DNA of 37,350 nucleotides from Chromatiaceae bacterium (lineage in GTDB: Bacteria > Pseudomonadota > Gammaproteobacteria > Chromatiales > Chromatiaceae), in NCBI GenBank assembly GCA_007693535.1, contig REDK01000089.1, positions 1 through 37,350 on the forward strand, written 5' to 3'. Made by a program: the position numbers and the translations under genes. Below, piece after piece: positions 1 through 7,798 of the stretch. A model generated the notes under the pieces. The model did not search any database. It was not told where the DNA came from and was given only the letters and a program-made list of their open reading frames with translations. Position 1 is the first letter of the stretch. Every line of letters starts with the position of its first letter.

Positions 1-55
1 GACCGTCCATTCGTTCATTCTGACCAGCGCGAAGTACAACTTCCTCGCCGGCTGA
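1..55 (+). CDS. pucA: LH2 alpha subunit, 3' end only
   Basis: This is the last 17 codons and stop of a light-harvesting 2 alpha polypeptide, cut by the left edge of the window. The frame starts at base 2 and reads TVHSFILTSAKYNFLAG, including the histidine that ligates B850 bacteriochlorophyll. The protein end is the same as in the complete alpha genes at 1426-1599 and 2332-2505, and the 55 bases are identical to 2451-2505. It shows that the puc cluster extends beyond the window and that its units have been duplicated or homogenised. The partner beta gene presumably lies just outside. Confidence 0.93.
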   Translation, partial: TVHSFILTSAKYNFLAG

Positions 56-197
56 GCCTCCCGACGGCAGCGGCTGCCCCCAAGGCTCTGGTAGCCGATC
101 TGCCGATTGCGAGCGATAACCCGGTTGCGAGAATTCCTACTTGATGTACCCCGTCTGAACTGGTGGCAAGAACAGCACCGGCCCGGAGCGATTTTCC

Positions 198-674
198 ATG
201 TATCGTTGCCGCATTCCCCCGGAAGACCTGCGCGAAATCGAATACCAGCGTGATCATCATCCTGACGCCCTTGTGCGCAAGCGGATGACGATCTTATGGC
301 TGAAGCACCAGGGCTTGCCGCACCACCAAATTGCCGAACTCAGTGACGCACACCCGAACACCGTCACGGCAACAGTCCGCAAGTATGTCAAAGGCGGTTT
401 GACCCCGATTCGCGATCGTAATATCTATCGCCCTCCGAGCCAACTCGACTTCTATCGTACCCGACTCAGCGACCATTTCTCTGCGCATCCACCGCGGACC
501 CTGAAAGAAGCGGCGGCAGACATCGAATGGCTCACGGGGCTGTCGTTTACGCTTGCCCATGTCCGCGGCTTCCTGATTTCCACCGGCCTTGGCAAACCAA
601 GACCGGACGCATTCCAAAACAACCAGATGCTGCTAAGGGCACCGGGCAAGGCGGCGCTCGGCAGCTTGTTATGA
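198..674 (+). pseudogene. IS630-family transposase, N-terminal fragment
   Basis: The 158-residue ORF resembles the N-terminal helix-turn-helix half of IS630-type transposases. It has a helical segment with KRMTILWLKHQGL (about residues 28-40), an HTH with HHQIAELSDAHPNTV (about 42-56) and a winged-helix-like part ending near GLGKPRP (about 130-136). The DDE catalytic half is missing. After about residue 137 the reading becomes unlike the family and stops at 674. A short stretch in another frame, around 672-705 (YEAIAVDFHTV then stop), looks like frameshifted remnant. It is probably a dead insertion sequence between two puc units. No clear terminal inverted repeats were found. Family assignment is from remembered motif patterns and was not searched. 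Confidence 0.7.
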
Positions 675-970
675 GGCAATTGCTGTCGACTTTCACACCG
701 TCTGATTGGCCTTGACGCTCGCCTTCGGCGTCGTACTGGCGGTCATAGCGCTTGCTCGGCTCCCGCCAAGCCCGCCTTGAAGGCGAACGCCAATCCTGCG
801 TCATCTGGCACCTCGGTTTCCGACAATCGCCTCAGGCCACTGTGAGGATCAGGAGAGGCCCGGCTGAGGACCGGCACTGACGCACCGCGAAAAATAAGTA
901 TAACTACCAGTTCTGCGGCACGTCAGGGAGCTGCACACGGCCCTCACCAACCAAGCTACCAAGAAATACT
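675..970. other. Intergenic, no convincing gene
   Basis: No ORF with coding character was found between the transposase fragment and the puc promoter. The first part (about 675-800) may be frameshifted IS remnant. The rest becomes more AT-rich approaching the promoter. Confidence 0.5.
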
Positions 971-1014
971 TGTAACACATACTTGACATCCAGAAATGTC
1001 TAGCTAAACTGACA
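971..1014 (+). promoter_or_regulatory. Paired TGT-N12-ACA palindromes, PpsR/CrtJ-type operator
   Basis: Two sites fit the PpsR/CrtJ consensus TGT-N12-ACA. They are TGTAACACATACTTGACA at 971-988 and TGTCTAGCTAAACTGACA at 997-1014; the second also has the preferred TGTC...GACA ends. They are separated by 8 bp, so their centres are 26 bp apart on the same DNA face approximately. The pair spans the proposed -35 and -10 elements of the puc promoter. Paired palindromes 8 bp apart over the promoter are the known layout for CrtJ repression of bchC in Rhodobacter capsulatus. The expected effect is aerobic or redox-dependent repression of LH2. No ppsR gene is in the window. Confidence 0.75.
983..1010 (+). 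promoter_or_regulatory. Sigma70-like promoter of the puc cluster
   Basis: A perfect -35 hexamer TTGACA (983-988) is followed after 16 bp by TAAACT (1005-1010), which matches four of six -10 positions. It lies about 150 bp upstream of the first beta gene and sits inside the paired palindromes at 971-1014. Transcription would start near 1017 and give a leader of about 140 nt. Confidence 0.6.
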
Positions 1015-1157
1015 CTCGACGGGCCTGCACCAGGCGGTCGCGCCGGACTAGGCGCTCGCCGACCGACCCGCCAGCATCTCGCGTCCCAACCCTGCACGAC
1101 GCGATGATCCGCCAACCGCGGGTGGCGTACCCCCGCAACTACTCAGAGGGCAAGTCA

Positions 1158-1301
1158 ATGGCAGAGCAGCATTCCCTTTCCGGCCTGACCCCAGAGCAAG
1201 CGAAAGAATTCCACGAGCAGTGGAAGATCACCTACACCACGTTCGCCGGCCTCGCGGCCGTTGCGCATATCCTGGTGCTGGTCTGGAAGCCCTGGTTCTG
1301 A
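1158..1301 (+). CDS. pucB: LH2 beta subunit (copy 1)
   Basis: This 47-residue antenna beta apoprotein has one membrane helix and assembles with alpha subunits, bacteriochlorophyll a and carotenoid into the peripheral LH2 ring. The cytoplasmic part has the typical LTPEQAKEFHEQW segment with conserved His19. The helix contains His37, the B850 ligand (AVAH), and the protein ends in the family signature WKPWF. The ATG at 1158 follows an AGAGGG ribosome-binding site by 7 nt; the GTG/ATG starts further upstream would add an atypical leader. It differs from the beta at 2064-2207 at four positions (H5A, E13D, I38L, V42A). It is the first gene after the puc promoter. Confidence 0.96.
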   Translation: MAEQHSLSGLTPEQAKEFHEQWKITYTTFAGLAAVAHILVLVWKPWF

Positions 1302-1349
1302 GCTGTCCGGTTTCTGAGATTTCCGGTGCTGTGGCCCCCGTTGCTGCAA

Positions 1350-1369
1350 CTGCAGACCTCGGCCTGCAG
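1350..1369 (+). other. Small intercistronic stem-loop, pucB-pucA gap
   Basis: CTGCAG at 1350-1355 can pair with CTGCAG at 1364-1369 around an 8-nt loop. It lies in the unusually long 124-nt gap between the first beta and alpha genes. It is a weak hairpin and may be chance. Confidence 0.3.
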
Positions 1370-1425
1370 ACCTGAGCCGGGCGCCGCCCCGCTGACCCGA
1401 TCAACCCTATTTGTGAGCAGAGACA

Positions 1426-1599
1426 ATGGCTGAACAACAGATTCCGCGGCCGCGTAATCCGGAAGACGACTGGAAGGTCTGGCTGGTGGTCAATCCGTCG
1501 ACCTGGCTGATCCCGATCCTGGCGCTGGTGCTGCTGATCGCGCTGACCGTCCATTCGTTCATTCTGACCAGCGCGAAGTACAACTTCCTGGCCGGTTGA
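1426..1599 (+). CDS. pucA: LH2 alpha subunit (copy 1)
   Basis: This 57-residue antenna alpha apoprotein is the partner of beta in the LH2 ring. The N-terminal PRPRNPEDDWKVWLVVNP segment and TWLIP entry to the membrane helix are typical, and His43 in LTVH is the B850 ligand. The tail after the helix is short (SAKYNFLAG) and lacks the aromatic Tyr-Trp pair that hydrogen-bonds B850 in Rhodoblastus acidophilus LH2. The product is identical in amino-acid sequence to that of 2332-2505, although the DNA differs at synonymous sites. It begins 124 nt after the beta stop, much further than in most puc operons, where the gap is a few to about 20 nt. No strong ribosome-binding site is seen beyond GAGCAGAGACA. 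Confidence 0.95.
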   Translation: MAEQQIPRPRNPEDDWKVWLVVNPSTWLIPILALVLLIALTVHSFILTSAKYNFLAG

Positions 1600-1619
1600 G
1601 GACGTCTTAGGCCCGTAAG

Positions 1620-1652
1620 CCGCGAACCGTTCGCATCCGCGGCGGTTCTCGG
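1620..1652 (+). other. Intercistronic stem-loop between pucA copies
   Basis: CCGCGAACCG (1620-1629) pairs with CGGTTCTCGG (1643-1652) with one mismatch in ten and a 13-nt loop. Stem-loops after pucBA in other purple bacteria stabilise the abundant short transcript. This one could similarly separate the beta-alpha message from the downstream genes. It has no U-tract, so it is not a clear terminator. Confidence 0.45.
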
Positions 1653-1700
1653 CGGGCTAGAGGCCATATCTCACAGAGGTCGTAGCGAGAGGTGCCGACA

Positions 1701-1973
1701 ATGTTCTCCCAAGTCTTCAACTACAACCCGAAAGAGCAGGATTACCGGGTCTGGCTGGTGGTCAACCCGCGGGTCTGGCTGATCCCGATCCTGGCGCTGG
1801 TGCTGCTGACCGCGCTGACGGTCCACACCTATATCCTTGGCAGCGCGAAGTATAACTTCCTGGCCGAGGCCGAAGCCGTGGTTGCCGAGGAGCCGGCCGC
1901 CGTGGCCGCTGCGCCGGCAGCGGCAGCCGAGGAAGCGGAAGCACCTGCGGCAGAAGCCCCTGCCGCCGAATAG
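1701..1973 (+). CDS. pucA: LH2 alpha subunit with Ala/Glu/Pro-rich C-terminal tail
   Basis: This 90-residue alpha apoprotein has a core (1-56) with NYNPKEQDYRVWLVVNP, the WLIP helix entry, one membrane helix and the His42 ligand, ending in SAKYNFLA as in the other copies. Instead of stopping there it continues for about 35 residues of Ala, Glu, Pro and Val. That tail would lie in the periplasm, because the alpha C terminus is periplasmic. Extended alpha tails are known in some purple bacteria (for example PucA2 of Rhodobacter sphaeroides), but the tail's role is unclear. The ATG at 1701 is preceded by GAGAGG; a GTG at 1692 would add only three residues. No beta gene directly precedes it: it follows another alpha gene, giving a beta-alpha-alpha-beta-alpha order. 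Confidence 0.9.
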   Translation: MFSQVFNYNPKEQDYRVWLVVNPRVWLIPILALVLLTALTVHTYILGSAKYNFLAEAEAVVAEEPAAVAAAPAAAAEEAEAPAAEAPAAE

Positions 1974-2063
1974 CCCGCCGAATAACCCATCGCGTTTCGA
2001 TGTCGCCGCGCCCCTTGGCACGGCATCCTCAACCCAGAGCGGAGCACTCCGCGGAGCAATCAC

Positions 2064-2207
2064 ATGGCCGAGCAAGCCAGTCTGTCGGGCCTGACCCCGG
2101 ATCAAGCGAAAGAGTTCCATGAGCAGTGGAAGATCACCTACACCACGTTCGCCGGCCTGGCCGCGGTCGCGCACCTGCTGGTTCTGGCCTGGAAGCCCTG
2201 GTTCTGA
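2064..2207 (+). CDS. pucB: LH2 beta subunit (copy 2)
   Basis: This 47-residue beta apoprotein has His19 and His37 in the expected positions and the C-terminal WKPWF. It is very close to the beta at 1158-1301, with substitutions Ala5, Asp13, Leu38 and Ala42. The ATG follows GGAG (2053-2056) by 7 nt. Just upstream, CTCC at 2047-2050 could pair either with GGAG at 2041-2044 or with the Shine-Dalgarno GGAG itself. That could modulate translation, but this is only a structural possibility. The gene sits 90 nt after the tailed alpha gene and 124 nt before the last alpha gene. Confidence 0.95.
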   Translation: MAEQASLSGLTPDQAKEFHEQWKITYTTFAGLAAVAHLLVLAWKPWF

Positions 2208-2215
2208 GATCGCAT

Positions 2216-2253
2216 CCCGCTGCTACGATCGCGTCCGACGCGAATGCAGCGGG
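2216..2253 (+). other. Strong two-part hairpin between pucB and pucA (copy 2)
   Basis: The outer stem CCCGCTGC (2216-2223) pairs perfectly with GCAGCGGG (2246-2253). An inner stem TCGCGT (2229-2234) pairs perfectly with ACGCGA (2238-2243) around a 3-nt loop. It starts 8 nt after the beta stop codon, within the 124-nt gap before the alpha gene. No U-tract follows. It is probably an RNA-stability or ratio-setting element rather than a terminator. Confidence 0.55.
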
Positions 2254-2331
2254 TACCCGCGACCAGGCTACCGGGCACGGTGACTAGCCGCGCCCACTGT
2301 ATACCGCAACCAATTTAAGAGGCAGATACCG

Positions 2332-2505
2332 ATGGCTGAGCAGCAGATCCCGAGACCGCGCAATCCGGAAGACGACTGGAAGGTTTGGCTGGTGGTTAAT
2401 CCTTCGACCTGGCTGATCCCGATCCTGGCGTTAGTGCTGCTGATCGCACTGACCGTCCATTCGTTCATTCTGACCAGCGCGAAGTACAACTTCCTCGCCG
2501 GCTGA
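2332..2505 (+). CDS. pucA: LH2 alpha subunit (copy 3)
   Basis: This 57-residue alpha apoprotein has the same amino-acid sequence as that of 1426-1599, with His43 as B850 ligand and the short SAKYNFLAG tail. Its last 55 bases are identical to the fragment at 1-55. The start ATG at 2332 is preceded by AAGAGGCAGATACCG, a good ribosome-binding site. It is the last gene of the cluster and is followed by a terminator-like hairpin at 2580-2614. Confidence 0.95.
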   Translation: MAEQQIPRPRNPEDDWKVWLVVNPSTWLIPILALVLLIALTVHSFILTSAKYNFLAG

Positions 2506-2579
2506 ATCGACTCTGATTGATCGGCTACGCTGGTTGATCGGCCATCCTGGTCGCAACCCGCACGGTCGAAAATCAGCAC

Positions 2580-2614
2580 GGAACCCGACGGAGCGATCGC
2601 CGGGTTCCTTCATT
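2580..2614 (+). terminator. Probable intrinsic terminator of the puc cluster
   Basis: GGAACCCG (2580-2587) pairs perfectly with CGGGTTCC (2601-2608), and the loop contains the self-complementary GCGATCGC. A short T-rich run (TTCATTT) follows. It lies 75 nt after the last alpha stop codon. Confidence 0.7.
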
Positions 2615-2955
2615 TGCGCGTGACTCCGCCAGCCCGTTGCTGGCCGACAGGCTGATGTTGGAGGACCTGCGGGCGCGGCTGCTCAAGTGCCTGCGCCAAG
2701 TCTATTCACAGGACGTACTGGACGATCGTCATCACCCCGAAATCCGCGCTGTCCCGCGTGTCAGCGTGCCCCGCTCACCAGGGCCGCCAGGCCCCGCCGT
2801 TCTATTCCCCAGCGCGAAGGCGACAAGGGCGCGCAGGTCGCTCAGACCATGGCGTTTCCGCTGCGTCGCGCCGCAAGTCGACGGCCTCGTCGAACCTGGC
2901 CGCAACTGCCAGCCGCGCGGCCAGGGTCTCGCGCGATTGCGCCCACACCTGCATG
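2615..2955. other. Intergenic, no supported gene
   Basis: This stretch separates the puc terminator from the 3' end of accD. Open frames exist on both strands (for example 2637-2990 +), but none has a recognisable domain or a good ribosome-binding site, and the + frame runs into accD antisense. In many gammaproteobacteria folC follows accD; it is not here. Confidence 0.5.
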
Positions 2956-3918
2956 CTAGTCGGCGGCGCGAACTGCCACCGCTTCGGTAGTGGTGGCCAG
3001 CACCTCGGCAATCTGCTCCTTCTCTTCGGCATCCTCGGCGGGCGCGGCGATGCAGACCTTGGGGGCGGGCTGGCCGGTCAGCATCGCAAGCAGACCAGCA
3101 ATGCGCTCGCGCAGGTCGCGGCGGTCGCAGATGAGGTCGAGCGCCCCGTGTTCGAGTAGGAATTCGCTGCGCTGGAAGCCATCCGGCAGCTTCTCGCGCA
3201 CGGTCTGCTCGATGACCCGCGGCCCGGCGAAGCCGATCAGGGCACCCGGTTCGGCGATATTGATGTCACCGAGCATGGCCAGACTTGCCGAGACCCCGCC
3301 CATGGTCGGATCGGTCAGGACCGAGATGAATGGCAGCCCGGCGGCGCGCAACTGACCGAGGGCGGCACTGGTCTTGGCCATCTGCAGTAGCGACAGGAGG
3401 GATTCCTGCATCCGCGCCCCGCCGCTGGCAGAAAAACAGACCATGGGCGCCTGCAGGGCAATGGCCGCCTCGACCCCGCGCACGAAGCGCTCGCCAACGA
3501 CCGAGCCCATGGAGCCACCCATAAAGCGGAACTCGAAGGCGGCCGCAACGCAGTCCGTCCCCTTGAGCCGGCCACGCATGACCACGATCGCCTCACGCTC
3601 GCCGGTCTGTTTTTGCGCCTGATTGAGACGGTCACGATAGCGCTTGAGATCCTTGAACTTGAGCGGATCGGTGGAGTCCAGCTCCGCGCCGATCTCCTCG
3701 CGCGGGGTTGGATCGAGAAAGCAATCCAGCCGGCGACGGGCGCCGAGCCGATTGTGATGACCGCACTTAGGGCAAACGTCCAGGTTGCGCTCCAATTCGG
3801 CCCGATAGAGTACAGCATTGCAGCCGGGACACTTGTCCCAGAGGCCCTCGGGGACGGCGCGCTTGCTGATCGCCTCGGTGCGGATACGGCTGGGGATGAG
3901 CTTCTCGAACCAGCTCAT
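2956..3918 (-). CDS. accD: Acetyl-CoA carboxylase carboxyltransferase subunit beta
   Basis: This 320-residue subunit of the carboxyltransferase half of acetyl-CoA carboxylase makes malonyl-CoA for fatty-acid synthesis with AccA. The N-terminal zinc ribbon is intact: Cys30, Cys33, Cys49 and Cys52 (CPGC and CPKCGHH). The crotonase-like carboxyltransferase core includes SGGARMQE and the PTMGGVSAS segment. The start at 3918 gives [12 protein letters not shown], matching the family start; an upstream in-frame ATG at 3948 would add ten unrelated residues. It is the last gene of the minus-strand trpFBA-accD run, 84 nt after trpA. The C-terminal tail (about 290-320) is Ala/Glu-rich and slightly longer than in E. 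coli. Confidence 0.96.
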   Translation of the reverse strand: MSWFEKLIPSRIRTEAISKRAVPEGLWDKCPGCNAVLYRAELERNLDVCPKCGHHNRLGARRRLDCFLDPTPREEIGAELDSTDPLKFKDLKRYRDRLNQAQKQTGEREAIVVMRGRLKGTDCVAAAFEFRFMGGSMGSVVGERFVRGVEAAIALQAPMVCFSASGGARMQESLLSLLQMAKTSAALGQLRAAGLPFISVLTDPTMGGVSASLAMLGDINIAEPGALIGFAGPRVIEQTVREKLPDGFQRSEFLLEHGALDLICDRRDLRERIAGLLAMLTGQPAPKVCIAAPAEDAEEKEQIAEVLATTTEAVAVRAAD

Positions 3919-4002
3919 CGCGTCGCCTCGGACGGTGCGTTCGGGCATCGGCGTTCGATCATGGTCTCGCTGAGTGACTGGAGGTATGGTGAGAGATGAC
4001 GC

Positions 4003-4809
4003 TCAACGGCGCTCGATGGCCGCCCGCAGTCCGGCCACGAAGTCGCCGATCACCGTCGGGATGCGCTCCGGGGTCGCGGCTAAGGCCTCGATACGCCCGA
4101 CGATAGCGCTGCCGACGATCACGGCATCGGCGATGGCGGCGACGCGCCCGGCAGTGTCGGCATCGCTGATGCCGAAGCCGACCCCGACCGGGAGCGCGAT
4201 CTGGGTGCGGATCGCCGCCAGATGCTCGGCCACATCGGCCAGATCCAGATTGCCCGCGCCAGTCACGCCCTTGACCGAGACGTAATAGACGAAGCCGGAG
4301 GCAACTGCGGCGATGCGCGCGATGCGCGTCGCGTCGGAGGTGGGTGCCAGCAGATAGACCAGGTCAAGGTCCTCGCCGCGCAGGGCGGCAACCAGATCAT
4401 CACCCTCCTCCGGCGGCACATCCACCACCAAGGCGCCATCGACGCCGGCGGCACGTGCCGCAACGGCAAAGGCGGCATAGCCCATGGTCTCGATCGGGTT
4501 CAGATAACCCATCAGCACCACCGGCGTGGCCTGATCCTCGGCACGGAAGCGGCGGACCATCGCCAGCACGTCGCCCAGGGTCACACCGCGCGCCAAGGCG
4601 CGCTCGGTCGCACGCTGGATCACTGGGCCGTCAGCGATAGGGTCGGAAAAGGGCACGCCGAGTTCGATCAGGTCGGCACCAGCCGCCACCAGCCGGTGCA
4701 TCAGGGTGACCGTGGTGTCCGGATCGGGATCGCCGGCGGTGATGAATGGGATTAGCGCGGCCCGCCCGCTGCCGCGGACCCCAGCGAACATCTCGGGGAT
4801 GCGGCTCAT
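4003..4809 (-). CDS. trpA: Tryptophan synthase alpha chain
   Basis: This 268-residue TIM-barrel protein cleaves indole-3-glycerol phosphate to indole and glyceraldehyde-3-phosphate, then passes indole to TrpB. The catalytic Glu49 ([12 protein letters not shown]) and Asp60 (IADGP) are at the standard positions. The phosphate-binding GVGFGI and VGSAIV segments are present near the C terminus. The start codon overlaps the trpB stop by 4 nt (ATGA), so the two are translationally coupled, as expected for subunits of one complex. Confidence 0.97.
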   Translation of the reverse strand: MSRIPEMFAGVRGSGRAALIPFITAGDPDPDTTVTLMHRLVAAGADLIELGVPFSDPIADGPVIQRATERALARGVTLGDVLAMVRRFRAEDQATPVVLMGYLNPIETMGYAAFAVAARAAGVDGALVVDVPPEEGDDLVAALRGEDLDLVYLLAPTSDATRIARIAAVASGFVYYVSVKGVTGAGNLDLADVAEHLAAIRTQIALPVGVGFGISDADTAGRVAAIADAVIVGSAIVGRIEALAATPERIPTVIGDFVAGLRAAIERR

Positions 4810-6053
4810 AGGGTGATCCCGTCCAGTTGCGCAACGGTGTGCATGTCCTTGTCGCCGCGACCGGAGAGATTGATCAGGATGCTCTGATCCTTGCGCAGGC
4901 GCGGCGCCAGTTGGGCAGCATAGGCGATGGCATGGCTGGACTCGAGCGCCGGGATGATGCCCTCAACCCGGGTCAGGGTATGGAAGGCGATCAAGGCCTC
5001 GCGATCGGTGACGGCGGCATAGGTGGCACGCCCACTATCCTTGAGCCAGGCGTGCTCGGGGCCGACGCCGGGATAGTCCAGACCGGCCGAGATCGAATGG
5101 GTCTCGATGATCTGGCCATTAGCGTCTTCCATCAGGTAGGTACGGTTGCCGTGCAGTACCCCGGGCGCACCGGCATTCAGGGGGGCAGCATGCCGGCCGG
5201 TCTCCAGTCCCTCCCCGGCCGCCTCCACGCCATGCAGCGCTACGTCTTGGTCATCGATAAAGGGATAAAACAGTCCGATGGCATTGGAGCCGCCACCGAC
5301 ACAGGCGACCAGTGCATCTGGCAGCCGGCCGGTACGCTCTAGCATCTGGGCGCGGGCCTCGCGACCGATCACTGCCTGGAAGTCGCGCACCATAGCCGGA
5401 TAGGGATGCGGACCGGCAACGGTGCCGATGATGTAGAAGGTGTGATCGACATTGGTCACCCAGTCGCGCATCGCCTCGTTCAGGGCGTCCTTGAGGGTGC
5501 GCGAACCGGATTTGACCGCCACGACCCGCGCCCCGAGCAAGCGCATGCGATAGACATTGGCCTCCTGTCGGGCGACATCCACCTCCCCCATATAGACTAC
5601 GCACTCGAGTCCGAGGCGAGCGGCCACGGTGGCAGTCGCGACCCCGTGCTGACCGGCCCCGGTCTCAGCGATGATGCGGGGCTTACCCATGCGCCGGGCA
5701 AGCAGGGCCTGACCAACGGTGTTGTTGACCTTGTGTGCCCCGGTGTGATTGAGATCCTCACGCTTGAGAAAGATCTGCGCCCCAGCATATTCGCGGCTTA
5801 GGCGCTCGGCGTGATAGATCGGCGACGGGCGCCCGACATAGTCGCGCAGGTCGGCATCCAGTTCGGCCAGGAATTCCGGGTCTTGTAGATAGCGGGCATA
5901 GGCCGCTTGCAGCTCGGCCAGCGGATGCATCAGCGTCTCGGGGACGAACATGCCGCCGTAAGGGCCGAAATGCCCGCGCGCATCGGGCCAATCGTAGCTG
6001 GCCAGGCCGGCGCGGACGGTGCCCGGGACAACGTTATCGGTGCTGGTCGCCAT
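4806..6053 (-). CDS. trpB: Tryptophan synthase beta chain
   Basis: This 415-residue PLP enzyme joins indole and serine to make tryptophan. The PLP-binding lysine is Lys108 in HTGAHKVNN, and the phosphate-binding loop GGGSNAIG follows in the second half. The N terminus is a little longer than in E. coli (397 residues). The ATG at 6053 follows AAGGGG by 6 nt. The gene overlaps trpF by 20 nt upstream and trpA by 4 nt downstream, so trpF-trpB-trpA form one tight operon. Confidence 0.97.
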   Translation of the reverse strand: MATSTDNVVPGTVRAGLASYDWPDARGHFGPYGGMFVPETLMHPLAELQAAYARYLQDPEFLAELDADLRDYVGRPSPIYHAERLSREYAGAQIFLKREDLNHTGAHKVNNTVGQALLARRMGKPRIIAETGAGQHGVATATVAARLGLECVVYMGEVDVARQEANVYRMRLLGARVVAVKSGSRTLKDALNEAMRDWVTNVDHTFYIIGTVAGPHPYPAMVRDFQAVIGREARAQMLERTGRLPDALVACVGGGSNAIGLFYPFIDDQDVALHGVEAAGEGLETGRHAAPLNAGAPGVLHGNRTYLMEDANGQIIETHSISAGLDYPGVGPEHAWLKDSGRATYAAVTDREALIAFHTLTRVEGIIPALESSHAIAYAAQLAPRLRKDQSILINLSGRGDKDMHTVAQLDGITL

Positions 6054-6669
6054 CGCGTACCCCTTTCATGAATTGAGCCATCTTGTGCGCGTCCTTGCGC
6101 CCGCGCGCCGCCTCGATCCCGCCGCTGACATCCACCGCGTGCGGCCGCACGCGGGCGATCGCCGCGGCCACATTCGCGGCATCAAGCCCGCCGGCGAGGA
6201 TGATCCGCGGCGCCAGCGCGGGCGGGATCAGCTCCCAGTCGAAGCGCCGCCCGGTGCCGCCGGGCAGGGTTGGGTCGTAGGTGTCCAACAACAACGAAGC
6301 AGCGTCACCATAGCGCGCCAACGCCGCGTCGAGATCGAACCCAGGCCGCACTGCCAGGGCCTTGATCCAGGGCCGCCCCGGGGCCTGGCAGTTGGCTGGC
6401 GGTTCCTGGCCGTGAAACTGCAAGGCACCCAGCGGCACCTGCCGCAACACCTCAGCGACGCGCGCGGCACTGGCATCCACGAATAACCCGACCAGGGTCA
6501 CGAAGGCCGGTACCAAGCTAGCCAACTGCACCGCCTGGGGGAGATCGACCGCGCGCGGGCTGGCCGGATGAAATACCAGCCCGATCGCATCGACCCCCAG
6601 GTCGACCGCCGCCCGGACATCGTCAGGTCGGGTCAGACCACAGAACTTGACCCGCGTTCGTGCCGTCAT
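6034..6669 (-). CDS. trpF: Phosphoribosylanthranilate isomerase
   Basis: This 211-residue TIM-barrel isomerase performs the third step after chorismate in tryptophan synthesis. The start segment [12 protein letters not shown] carries the catalytic cysteine (Cys10). [20 protein letters not shown] (catalytic Asp) and [11 protein letters not shown] follow in family order, ending with DVSGGIE and GRKDAHKM. The frame stays open further upstream to 7029 but only with non-family sequence, so the ATG at 6669 is chosen. The 3' end overlaps trpB by 20 nt. Confidence 0.95.
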   Translation of the reverse strand: MTARTRVKFCGLTRPDDVRAAVDLGVDAIGLVFHPASPRAVDLPQAVQLASLVPAFVTLVGLFVDASAARVAEVLRQVPLGALQFHGQEPPANCQAPGRPWIKALAVRPGFDLDAALARYGDAASLLLDTYDPTLPGGTGRRFDWELIPPALAPRIILAGGLDAANVAAAIARVRPHAVDVSGGIEAARGRKDAHKMAQFMKGVRDGDQHR

Positions 6670-6884
6670 GCGGCACCGGTCCGCTGCACCCGGCGGCCAG
6701 GCCGGCCAACTGGTTGCGGTCGGCGACGTGGGCGGACTTGCCTCGACATGACGGACTCGATGGGCAGCGGTCGTGAGGGCGGCAGCGGCGGGCAAGCCGG
6801 GCGACAGCGATCGAACCCGGCTGCCGCGAGCGACAACTAGCGACAACTGGGGGTACTTCAGCACCGGCTCGGATCGACCGTCCA

Positions 6885-7760
6885 TTAGAGCATACCGGGT
6901 AGGCCGTCGTCCCGGCGGGGAAGGTGAAAATGCGCGGGATAATCGACCTGGGCCAGATAGAGCCCATGGGCAGGCGCGGTGACCCCACCCTGGTTGCGGT
7001 CGCGGCGGGCCAGCAGTTCCGCGGCCCAAGTGACCGGGGCATCACCGCGGCCGATCGCCAGCAGCACCCCGGCCAGATTGCGTACCATGTGGTGCAGAAA
7101 ACCGTCAGCACCGACCGCGATCTCGATCAGGTCGCCATGCTCGCGCAGCTCCAGATAATGCAGGGTCCGCACCGGGCTGCGGGCCTGACAGGCCAGGGCG
7201 CGGAAACTAGAGAAGTCATGTCGCCCGATCAGCGCCCGGGCAGCAGTCTGCATGGGGGGCAGCGCCAATGGCCGATGGGTCCAGACGGCGCGCCGATGCC
7301 AGAGGGCCGAGCGGGCCGGCCGGCGCAGGATCAAATAGCGGTAATGCCGGGCCAGCGCGCTGAAGCGGGCATGAAAGCCGGCCCCGACCGTCTGCACCCA
7401 TTGCACTGCAATATCCGCGGGCAAATGGACGTTGGTGCCAAGCAGCCAGGCCCGCTCCGAACGCGCTGCCGCGCTATCGAAATGGACCACCTGACCCAGG
7501 GCATGCACCCCACTGTCAGTGCGGCCGGCGCAATGGACGGTCACCGGATGGTTGGCCACCCGCGCCAAGGCCTCCTGCAGCGCCTGCTGCACACTGGGCC
7601 CGTGCGGCTGAAACTGCCAGCCGCAGTAATGGCTGCCGTCGTATTCGACACCCAAGGCGATTCGGCGGTACCCACCGGACTCGCCATCCCCCGGGGGGAG
7701 CACCGCGGCTGCCGGGCTGCCGCCGGGATTGGACTGCGCGCATATGCTCAAGGTCTGCAA
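6885..7760 (-). CDS. truA: tRNA pseudouridine(38-40) synthase
   Basis: This 291-residue enzyme isomerises uridines 38-40 in the anticodon arm of tRNAs. The catalytic aspartate is Asp82 in CAGRTDSGVHA. IALGVEYDG, HARFSA, YRYLI and HHMVRN are all typical. Relative to E. coli TruA (270 residues) there are about 20 extra N-terminal residues. A GTG near 7703 would remove most of them, so the start is uncertain. It lies between fimV and trpF, the usual gammaproteobacterial arrangement. The 215-nt gap to trpF holds no recognisable gene. Confidence 0.94.
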   Translation of the reverse strand: MQTLSICAQSNPGGSPAAAVLPPGDGESGGYRRIALGVEYDGSHYCGWQFQPHGPSVQQALQEALARVANHPVTVHCAGRTDSGVHALGQVVHFDSAAARSERAWLLGTNVHLPADIAVQWVQTVGAGFHARFSALARHYRYLILRRPARSALWHRRAVWTHRPLALPPMQTAARALIGRHDFSSFRALACQARSPVRTLHYLELREHGDLIEIAVGADGFLHHMVRNLAGVLLAIGRGDAPVTWAAELLARRDRNQGGVTAPAHGLYLAQVDYPAHFHLPRRDDGLPGML

Positions 7761-7798
7761 CCGATCGCTCGCGGTAGATTCACCAGGCCCAGGTGCGG

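Noticed and set aside
547-804. Minus-strand frame after the IS630 fragment
   Set aside because: No similarity to a known protein was recognised. It overlaps the transposase fragment and probably reflects base composition.
2637-2990. Open frame of 117 codons on the + strand between puc and accD
   Set aside because: It has no ribosome-binding site or domain. Its second half becomes Arg/Pro-rich, as non-coding GC-rich frames do, and it runs into accD antisense.
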